From: Nocardioides sp.
Lineage (GTDB): Bacteria; Actinomycetota; Actinomycetes; Propionibacteriales; Nocardioidaceae
Direction of reading: 5' to 3'
Length of the DNA stretch: 13,850 nucleotides
Assembly (NCBI GenBank): GCA_031177735.1
Contig: JAPSKJ010000039.1
Location: 1-13,850, forward strand
The notes under the pieces are model-generated. The model had not been told where the DNA came from. It did not search any database and was given only the letters and a program-made list of their open reading frames with translations. Positions within the stretch are counted from its first letter, which is position 1, and every line of letters starts with the position of its first letter. Position numbers and translations under genes: made by a program. Positions 8,248 through 13,850 of the stretch are shown here, in pieces.

Positions 8248-8760
8248 ATGACTGAGAACACCGCTACCGACCTGGGCGAGGTCGAGGAGACCTTCGAGAC
8301 CGACGAGCAGGGCGTGGCCTACACCTCCGAGTCCGCTCCGTCCGTCGACACCCCGGAGCGTCCCGCCACCATCGCCCCCGCCGGCGCCACCGGCCGCCGC
8401 AAGGAGGCCGTCGCCCGCGTCCGCATCGTGCCGGGCACCGGCGTGTGGACCATCAACGGCCGTGCGCTGGAGGACTACTTCCCCAACGCGCTGCACCGCC
8501 AGGTCGCTGCCGAGCCGCTCGCCGCGCTGCAGCTCGAGGGCCGCTTCGACGTCATCGCCCGCATCCACGGCGGTGGCATCACCGGCCAGGCCGGCGCGCT
8601 GCGTCTCGGTGTGGCCCGCGCCCTCAACGCGGTCGACATCGAGGCCTACCGGCCGACCCTGAAGAAGGCCGGCCTGCTGACCCGCGACGCCCGCGTCGTG
8701 GAGCGCAAGAAGGCCGGTCTCAAGAAGGCCCGCAAGGCGTCGCAGTTCTCCAAGCGCTGA
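8248..8760 (+). CDS. rpsI: 30S ribosomal protein S9
   Basis: A 170-residue S9 of the small ribosomal subunit. The conserved body starts at about residue 48 (TGRRKEAVARVR) and ends with the basic tail KKARKASQFSKR, whose final Lys-Arg reaches the P-site tRNA in bacterial S9. The first 46 or so residues form an acidic, Ser/Thr-rich, probably disordered extension absent from E. coli S9 (130 residues) but usual in actinobacteria. ATG 8248 follows GAGGA by about 7 nt, which supports keeping the extension. It lies between rplM (20 nt gap) and glmM (18 nt gap). Confidence 0.98.
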   Translation: MTENTATDLGEVEETFETDEQGVAYTSESAPSVDTPERPATIAPAGATGRRKEAVARVRIVPGTGVWTINGRALEDYFPNALHRQVAAEPLAALQLEGRFDVIARIHGGGITGQAGALRLGVARALNAVDIEAYRPTLKKAGLLTRDARVVERKKAGLKKARKASQFSKR

Positions 8761-8778
8761 TCTGCGAGGCCGCCTGAC

Positions 8779-10134
8779 GTGGCACGCCTCTTCGGCACGG
8801 ATGGGGTCCGGGGCCTGGCGAACGGTGAGGTTCTCACCGCGTCGCTGGCCCTGGACCTCGCTGTTTCCGCGGCCCATGTCCTGCTCTCCCACGAGGACTT
8901 CTCCGGCCGCGCGACCGGCCGCCCCCTGGCGGTCATCGGACGCGACCCACGGGTCAGCGGCCACTTCCTGGAGGCCGCGGTCGTCGCCGGGCTGGCCTCG
9001 GCCGGCGTCGACGTGCTCGACCTCGGCGTCATCCCCACGCCCGGCATCGCCTACCTGACCGAGGCGCTCGAGGCCGACCTCGGCGTGGTCATCACCGCCT
9101 CGCACAACCCGATGCCCGACAACGGCATCAAGTTCCTCCAGCGGGGCGGGCACAAGCTCGACGACACCCTCGAGGACGAGATCGAGTCGCGACTCGGCGA
9201 GCAGTGGAGCCTGCCGACCGGTGCCGACGTGGGCCGGATCGGGTTCCACCCCACCGCGGTGGCGGAGTACGCCGACCACCTGGTCGCCACCCTGCCGACC
9301 GCACTGCAGGGGCTCACGGTGGTGCTGGACTGCGCCCAGGGCGCGGCCTCGGCCGCCGGCCCGCTCGCCTTCGAGCGTGCCGGTGCGACGGTGATCGCGA
9401 TCAACGACACCCCCGACGGGCTCACCATCAACGACGGCTGCGGGTCGACCCACCCCGAGCAGCTGCAGAAGGCGGTCGTCGAGCACGGCGCCGACGCGGG
9501 CTTCGCCTTCGACGGCGACGCCGACCGCTGCCTGGCCGTCGACGCCAGCGGTGAGCTGGTCGACGGCGACCAGATCATGGGTCTGCTCGCTCTCTCGCTG
9601 CAGCGCTCCGGCCGGCTGGCACACGACACCCTGGTCGCCACGGTGATGTCCAACCTGGGCCTGCACAAGGCCATGACGGCCGCCGGCATCTCCGTGCGGA
9701 CCACCTCGGTGGGCGACCGCTACGTGCTCGAGGAGATGCGCGCCGGCGGGTTCTCGCTGGGCGGTGAGCAGTCCGGCCACGTCATCATGAGCGACCACGC
9801 CACCACCGGCGACGGCATCCTCACCGCGCTGCACGTGGCCGCGGAGATGGCCCGCTCGGGTGCCCCGCTGGCGTCGCTGGCCTCGGTCGTCGCACGCTTC
9901 CCGCAGGTGCTCGTCAACGTGCCGGGCGTCGACAAGACCCGCACCTCCGACCCCGAGCTGCTCGCCGCGGTCGCGGCGGAGGAGACCGGGCTGGGCGGGG
10001 ACGGCCGGGTGCTGCTGCGTGCCTCCGGCACCGAGAACCTGGTCCGCGTGATGGTCGAGGCCGCCACGCAGGAGCAGGCCGACGCCGTCGCGGGCCGGCT
10101 CGCCGACGTGGTCCGGGCGCGGCTCACGCTCTGA
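8779..10134 (+). CDS. glmM: Phosphoglucosamine mutase
   Basis: A 451-residue alpha-D-phosphohexomutase that converts glucosamine-6-phosphate to glucosamine-1-phosphate on the way to UDP-GlcNAc for peptidoglycan. Visible are the N-terminal RLFGTDGVRGLAN, the phosphoserine loop ITASHNP with S108, the Mg-binding loop FDGDADR (D245, D247, D249), the sugar-binding GGEQSGH at about 334, and the phosphate-binding RASGTENLVRVM near 414. Length is normal (E. coli 445). The GTG start has GAGG 9 nt upstream. It is 18 nt behind rpsI, so it is probably cotranscribed with the ribosomal genes. Its pathway partner glmS lies about 1.7 kb downstream. Confidence 0.98.
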   Translation: MARLFGTDGVRGLANGEVLTASLALDLAVSAAHVLLSHEDFSGRATGRPLAVIGRDPRVSGHFLEAAVVAGLASAGVDVLDLGVIPTPGIAYLTEALEADLGVVITASHNPMPDNGIKFLQRGGHKLDDTLEDEIESRLGEQWSLPTGADVGRIGFHPTAVAEYADHLVATLPTALQGLTVVLDCAQGAASAAGPLAFERAGATVIAINDTPDGLTINDGCGSTHPEQLQKAVVEHGADAGFAFDGDADRCLAVDASGELVDGDQIMGLLALSLQRSGRLAHDTLVATVMSNLGLHKAMTAAGISVRTTSVGDRYVLEEMRAGGFSLGGEQSGHVIMSDHATTGDGILTALHVAAEMARSGAPLASLASVVARFPQVLVNVPGVDKTRTSDPELLAAVAAEETGLGGDGRVLLRASGTENLVRVMVEAATQEQADAVAGRLADVVRARLTL

Positions 10135-10139
10135 GCTGT

Positions 10140-10161
10140 GGAGGAGCCGCACGGCCTCTCC
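10140..10161 (+). terminator. Possible weak terminator after glmM
   Basis: Bases 10140-10148 and 10153-10161 form an imperfect 9-bp stem (seven Watson-Crick pairs, one G-U, one A-C mismatch) around the loop GCAC, 5 nt after the glmM stop. There is no U-run. It may only reduce transcription into the next gene. Confidence 0.35.
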
Positions 10162-10184
10162 GCCCGATGCGGTAGTCGTGGAGG

Positions 10185-10790
10185 GTGACGCGGGTCGCGT
10201 GGGTGCTCGGCGTGCTGGCGACGGCGACGGTGGTCGCCGCCGCCGCGGTCTGGCTGCGCTCCTCGCCCGGACCCGCTGACCTCCGCCAGGTGGTGCTCCG
10301 CGGGGAGGGGCTCAGCATCACCGTGGGGGAGGGGTGGACGCTCACCGGCGCCGATGAGGCCGTGCAGTACGCCGATAGGCACGGCCGCGTCACCGCACGG
10401 CTGCGCGGCCCGGCCGTCTACGGTGAGGGTGCCTGCCCGGGGGCGAGCCGGGCGTTCGTCGGCTTCCCGACCGGGTCCGCAGCCGAGCCCGCCGCGGCGC
10501 ACACCGCTCTGGTCGCCCGCTGGGCGGCCGCTGTCGCGGGCGGTCCGGCCCTCGGCGTACCGCCTGCTGCGGCCGGCGGCGGGTGGCTGCGCACCGACGT
10601 GACGCTCGCCGTGCCCCACGGACCCTGCGCGCCCGACCGGGCCCGGCTGACCGTGGTGTCCACCGCGAGCGCCCGCGGCACCGCCTCGGTGGTGCTCGTG
10701 CGCGACCTCGACGTGCCGGGTGCGCTCAGCGACGAGGCGGCCGAGGAGGTCCTGGGCAGCGTGGCGCCGCTGCGGTCACAGCTTCCGTAG
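10185..10790 (+). CDS. Small membrane-anchored protein of unknown function
   Basis: A 201-residue protein with one N-terminal hydrophobic helix (about 4-24, VAWVLGV through AAAAVWL) after a short basic start, so it is probably anchored in the membrane with the rest outside. No lipobox cysteine is present. The exported part has only two cysteines, C84 (GACPGAS) and C148 (GPCAPDR), which could form a disulfide. VVLRGEGLSITVGEGWTL at about 36-53 suggests a beta-rich domain. An in-frame TAG at 10173 limits the start: GTG 10185 is the first possible one, but GGAGG lies directly against it and is too close to serve as a normal binding site. GTG 10203 or 10212 are alternatives, which would leave a shorter pre-helix segment. 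It follows glmM by 50 nt and overlaps the 3' end of coaA by 15 nt. I do not recognise a family. Confidence 0.72.
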   Translation: MTRVAWVLGVLATATVVAAAAVWLRSSPGPADLRQVVLRGEGLSITVGEGWTLTGADEAVQYADRHGRVTARLRGPAVYGEGACPGASRAFVGFPTGSAAEPAAAHTALVARWAAAVAGGPALGVPPAAAGGGWLRTDVTLAVPHGPCAPDRARLTVVSTASARGTASVVLVRDLDVPGALSDEAAEEVLGSVAPLRSQLP

Positions 10791-11744
10791 TCGCACGTAG
10801 CGCACCGAGTGGTCCTTGTCCTTGCGCAGCACCAGGGTGGCGCGTGACCGGGTCGGGAGGACGTTCTGGGTCAGGTTGGGGCCGTTGATGGTGTCCCAGA
10901 TCCGCTCGGCCTCGGCGACGGCCTCGTCGCGGGTGAGCGCGGCGTACTTGGAGAAGTAGGAGGACGGGTCGCGGAACGCGGTCTCGCGCAGCCGGAGGAA
11001 CCGCTCGACGTACCAGTCGCGGATGTGGGCGGTGCCGGCGTCGACGTACACGGAGAAGTCGAAGAAGTCCGAGAGCCCGAGCCCGGTGCGGCCGTCCTCG
11101 CGGGTGCGCGCGGGCTGGAGCACGTTGAGCCCCTCGATGATCACGATGTCGGGGTGCTTGATGACCACGCGCTCGTCCGGCACGACGTCGTAGACCAGGT
11201 GCGAGTAGACCGGTGCCTCGACCTCCTCCTTGCCGGACTTGATGTCGATGACGAACTTCAGCAGGGCCCGGCGGTCGTAGGACTCCGGGAAGCCCTTGCG
11301 CTGCATCAGGCCCCGACGCTCGAGCTCGGCGTTGGGGTAGAGGAAGCCGTCGGTGGTGACCAGTGCGACGTGGGGGTGCTCGGGCCAGTGGGCGAGCATC
11401 TGCTGCAGCACGCGGGCGGTGGTCGACTTGCCGACGGCCACCGAGCCGGCCAGCCCGATCACGAACGGCGTGCGCGGGGGAGTGGAGCGGTGCAGGAACG
11501 CCTCCTGCTCGCGGTGCAGCTTGCCGGCCGCGGAGACGTAGAGGCTGAGCAGGCGGGAGAGCGGCAGGTAGACCTCGTGGACCTCCTGCAGGTCGAGTGA
11601 GTCACCCAACCCCTGCAGGTTGCGGATCTCCTCCGCCGTCAGCGGGCTCTGGGTCTCGGTGGCGAGCGCGGCCCACGCCTCGCGGGAGAGCTCGAGGTAC
11701 GGCGAGGACTCGTCGTTCCCCGTGGGGGTCCCGTTGGGGGGCAT
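10776..11744 (-). CDS. coaA: Type I pantothenate kinase
   Basis: A 322-residue type I (prokaryotic) pantothenate kinase that phosphorylates pantothenate with ATP, the first and usually controlling step of CoA synthesis. The P-loop GSVAVGKS is at 100-107 with K106. VTTDGFLYPN at 129-138 carries the catalytic-region aspartate D132. IIEGLNVLQ at 202-210, YVDAGTAHIRDWYVERFL at 233-250 and INGPNLTQNVLPTRSRA at 286-302 are all typical of CoaA. Length matches E. coli CoaA (316). ATG 11744 is preceded on its strand by CACAAT, a weak -10-like hexamer 6 nt before the start, with no obvious ribosome binding site, so the mRNA may be leaderless. It is convergent with the small membrane protein gene (15-nt overlap of 3' ends) and divergent from glmS (78 nt between starts). 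Confidence 0.97.
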   Translation of the reverse strand: MPPNGTPTGNDESSPYLELSREAWAALATETQSPLTAEEIRNLQGLGDSLDLQEVHEVYLPLSRLLSLYVSAAGKLHREQEAFLHRSTPPRTPFVIGLAGSVAVGKSTTARVLQQMLAHWPEHPHVALVTTDGFLYPNAELERRGLMQRKGFPESYDRRALLKFVIDIKSGKEEVEAPVYSHLVYDVVPDERVVIKHPDIVIIEGLNVLQPARTREDGRTGLGLSDFFDFSVYVDAGTAHIRDWYVERFLRLRETAFRDPSSYFSKYAALTRDEAVAEAERIWDTINGPNLTQNVLPTRSRATLVLRKDKDHSVRYVRLRKL

Positions 11745-11808
11745 GCGTGCATTGTGGCAAGCCTGGGCGCGCGGCTCGGCCGTGGGGCGTGTCGTGGACG
11801 GCGTCTCC

Positions 11809-11814
11809 TAGACT
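11809..11814 (+). promoter_or_regulatory. Probable -10 box for leaderless glmS mRNA
   Basis: TAGACT is a good TANNNT match and ends 8 nt before the glmS ATG at 11823. The interval CGTGCCCC has no ribosome binding site. This is the same spacing as at the M1 peptidase start (3916-3930). No strong -35 box is seen. The 78-nt divergent region must also hold the coaA promoter. Confidence 0.6.
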
Positions 11815-11822
11815 CGTGCCCC

Positions 11823-13667
11823 ATGTGCGGGATCGTCGGGTACGTCGGGGAGAGGTCCGCGCAGGACGTCGTGATCGAGGGCCTGCGGCGGTTGGAGTAC
11901 CGCGGCTACGACTCCGCGGGCATCGCCCTCGTCGGCGCGCACGGCCTGGCCTCGGACAAGCGGGCCGGCAAGCTCGCCAACCTGGAGAAGGCGATCGCCG
12001 ACCACCCGCTCCCGGCAGCCACCACGGGCATCGGGCACACCCGCTGGGCGACCCACGGCGCACCCAACGACGTCAACGCGCACCCGCACCTGGGGGCGGC
12101 CCGGCGGGTCGCGGTGGTGCACAACGGCATCATCGAGAACTTCGCCGAGCTGCGCGCCCGGCTCGAGGACGACGACCACGTGCTCGTCTCCGAGACCGAC
12201 ACCGAGATCGCCGCCCACCTGCTGGAGCTGCAGGTGCAGTCCGGGGTCGACCTCACCACCGCGATGCAGCGCGTGTGCAGCCAGCTCGAGGGCGCCTTCA
12301 CCCTCGTCGCGGTCGACGCCGACGACCCGGAGCGGGTCGTCGCCGCGCGCCGCAACAGCCCGCTGGTCGTGGGCATCGGCGAGGGCGAGAGCTTCCTGGG
12401 CTCCGACGTCGCCGCGTTCATCGAGCACACCCGGGAGGCCCTCGAGCTCGGCCAGGACCAGGTGGTGACCCTGACCCGGGCGGGCGTGGAGGTGTCCACC
12501 TTCGACGGTCGGCCCGCCGAGGGCCGGCGCTACCACGTCGACTGGGACCTGTCGGCGGCGGAGAAGGACGGCCACGACTGGTTCATGCGCAAGGAGATCT
12601 TCGAGCAGCCGCGCGCCGTGGCCGACTCGCTGCTCGGCCGCCGCAGCGCCAGCGGCCGGCTCCAGCTCGACGAGATGCGCCTCTCCGACCAGGAGCTGCG
12701 CGACGTCACCAAGATCATCATCATCGCCTGCGGGACGTCGTTCTACGCCGGCATGGTGGCCAAGTACGCCATCGAGCACTGGTGCCGCATCCCGGTCGAG
12801 GTGGAGCTGGCCTCGGAGTTCCGCTACCGCGACCCGATCCTCGACTACTCCACGCTGGTCGTCGCGATCTCTCAGTCCGGTGAGACCGCCGACACCCTGC
12901 AGGCGATCCGGCACGCCCGCGTGCAGCGCTCGAAGGTGCTCGCGATCTGCAACACCAACGGCTCGACCATCCCCCGCGAGTCCGATGCGGTCATCTACAC
13001 CCACGCCGGGCCCGAGATCGGTGTCGCCTCCACCAAGGGCTTCCTCACCCAGCTCGTCGCCTGCTACCTGCTCGCGCTCTACCTCGCCCAGGTCAAGGGC
13101 ACCCGCTACGGCGACGAGATCGACCAGGTCCTCGGCCAGCTCGAGGCCGTGCCGGGGCAGATCGAGGCGGTGCTCGAGCAGGCACCCGCGATCTACGAGC
13201 TCGCCCGCACCCACCGCGACTCCGGCTCGGTCCTCTTCCTCGGCCGACACGCCGGCTATCCGGTCGCGCTGGAAGGTGCGCTCAAGCTCAAGGAGCTCGC
13301 CTACCTCCACGCCGAGGGCTTCGCGGCCGGCGAGCTCAAGCACGGGCCGATCGCGTTGGTCGACCAGGGCCTGCCGGTGCTGTGCGTCGTGCCGCCCCAG
13401 GGCCGCGACCAGCTCCACGACAAGATGCTCAGCGGCATCCAGGAGGTCCGGGCCCGCGGGGCGCGCACGATCTGCCTGGCCGAGGAGGGCGACGAGCGGA
13501 TCACGCCGTACGCCGACGAGCTGATCCGCCTCCCCCGGGTGCCGGTGCTGCTGCAGCCGCTCGTGGCGGTGGTGCCGTTGCAGCTCTTCGCCTGCGAGCT
13601 GGCCACCGCCCTGGGGCACGACGTCGACCAGCCGCGCAACCTGGCCAAGTCCGTCACGGTCGAGTAG
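11823..13667 (+). CDS. glmS: Glutamine-fructose-6-phosphate aminotransferase (isomerizing)
   Basis: A 614-residue glucosamine-6-phosphate synthase that uses glutamine to convert fructose-6-phosphate to glucosamine-6-phosphate, the first step to UDP-GlcNAc. The N-terminal class II glutaminase domain begins MCGIVGYVG; C2 becomes the catalytic N-terminal nucleophile after Met removal, so ATG 11823 must be the start even though the frame is open to 11754. RGYDSAGIA and the GHTRWATHG loop follow. Two SIS sugar-isomerase domains make up the rest: ACGTSFYAG near 302, ISQSGETADTL near 350, ASTKGF near 402, and LKELAYLHAEGF and GELKHGP in the second. The C-terminus PRNLAKSVTVE is the usual tail that carries the isomerase lysine and closes the active site. 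Length is normal (E. coli 609). acpS follows after 10 nt, so both are probably one operon. Confidence 0.98.
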   Translation: MCGIVGYVGERSAQDVVIEGLRRLEYRGYDSAGIALVGAHGLASDKRAGKLANLEKAIADHPLPAATTGIGHTRWATHGAPNDVNAHPHLGAARRVAVVHNGIIENFAELRARLEDDDHVLVSETDTEIAAHLLELQVQSGVDLTTAMQRVCSQLEGAFTLVAVDADDPERVVAARRNSPLVVGIGEGESFLGSDVAAFIEHTREALELGQDQVVTLTRAGVEVSTFDGRPAEGRRYHVDWDLSAAEKDGHDWFMRKEIFEQPRAVADSLLGRRSASGRLQLDEMRLSDQELRDVTKIIIIACGTSFYAGMVAKYAIEHWCRIPVEVELASEFRYRDPILDYSTLVVAISQSGETADTLQAIRHARVQRSKVLAICNTNGSTIPRESDAVIYTHAGPEIGVASTKGFLTQLVACYLLALYLAQVKGTRYGDEIDQVLGQLEAVPGQIEAVLEQAPAIYELARTHRDSGSVLFLGRHAGYPVALEGALKLKELAYLHAEGFAAGELKHGPIALVDQGLPVLCVVPPQGRDQLHDKMLSGIQEVRARGARTICLAEEGDERITPYADELIRLPRVPVLLQPLVAVVPLQLFACELATALGHDVDQPRNLAKSVTVE

Positions 13668-13677
13668 GCCTCGACGC

Positions 13678-13850
13678 ATGGCCATCCTCGGCATCGGCAT
13701 CGACGTGTGCGACCTGGACCGGTTCGTGGCCTCCCTCGACCGGACGCCGTCCCTGCGGGAGCGGCTCTTCACCCCGGCCGAGGCCGTGCTGCCGGTGCAC
13801 TCCCTCGCCGCGCGGTTCGCTGCGAAGGAGGCGCTGGCCAAGGCCCTCGG
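13678..13850 (+). CDS. acpS: Holo-[acyl-carrier-protein] synthase, 5' part only
   Basis: The first 57 residues of a holo-ACP synthase, which moves 4'-phosphopantetheine from CoA to a conserved serine of acyl carrier protein. GIGIDVCDLDR at 5-15 contains the Mg-binding D9, and RFAAKEALAKAL at 46-57 holds the second metal-ligand region with E51. These two motifs define the AcpS family. The window edge cuts the gene (full length is usually about 120-130 residues). ATG 13678 is 10 nt after the glmS stop; the purine-rich overlap with the glmS end is a weak binding site, consistent with translational coupling. Confidence 0.93.
   Translation, partial: MAILGIGIDVCDLDRFVASLDRTPSLRERLFTPAEAVLPVHSLAARFAAKEALAKAL

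Noticed and set aside
10173..10178. A leaderless promoter (TAGTCG) for the small membrane protein gene
   Set aside because: The position would fit a start at 10185, but the last base does not match TANNNT and no -35 box is visible, so I do not list it as a feature.
11754..11822. A 23-residue N-terminal extension of GlmS
   Set aside because: The glutaminase nucleophile must be the residue after the initiator Met, so the protein has to start at MCGI.

Overview
The window is high-GC DNA (I judge about 70% G+C) with strong G/C preference at third codon positions, frequent GTG starts and actinobacterial-type promoter and terminator layouts. The gene set fits a Gram-positive actinobacterium, most likely a Nocardioides-like member of the Propionibacteriales. 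The genus is an inference from gene order and protein style, not something I could test. All genes look intact except the last, which the window edge cuts.

Layout. (1) 62-3913 (+): a 1283-residue membrane-bound nonribosomal peptide synthetase-like enzyme of the Pls/PosA type (adenylation, carrier, then three membrane-hairpin/soluble-domain units), the architecture of epsilon-poly-L-lysine synthetase. (2) 3930-5234 (+): a short M1-family zinc metallopeptidase directly behind it, probably made from a leaderless mRNA. (3) A perfect 18-bp hairpin at 5273-5312 separates these from two minus-strand genes: a lysine-rich secreted Ig-like protein (5323-6027) and citrate synthase (6178-7476), with a second hairpin terminator between them. 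(4) 7571 onward (+): a good housekeeping promoter and a structured leader of about 180 nt drive rplM-rpsI-glmM (L13, S9, phosphoglucosamine mutase), followed by a small membrane-anchored protein of unknown function (10185-10790). (5) Pantothenate kinase coaA (10776-11744, minus), tail-overlapping the small protein. (6) glmS (11823-13667, +), probably leaderless and divergent from coaA, followed 10 nt later by the start of acpS (13678 to the edge).

How the genes work together. The right two thirds is a conserved actinobacterial housekeeping neighbourhood: ribosome assembly, amino-sugar supply for the cell wall (GlmS makes glucosamine-6-P and GlmM converts it to glucosamine-1-P), and CoA/phosphopantetheine supply (CoaA, AcpS). 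The left third is the accessory and most interesting part. It is a candidate poly(amino acid) unit: a membrane synthetase whose hand-read specificity code carries an acidic residue compatible with a basic amino acid, next to a metallopeptidase that could degrade, trim or detoxify the product. The product and the pairing are predictions. I found no RNA genes, insertion sequences, CRISPR arrays, attachment sites or replication origin.
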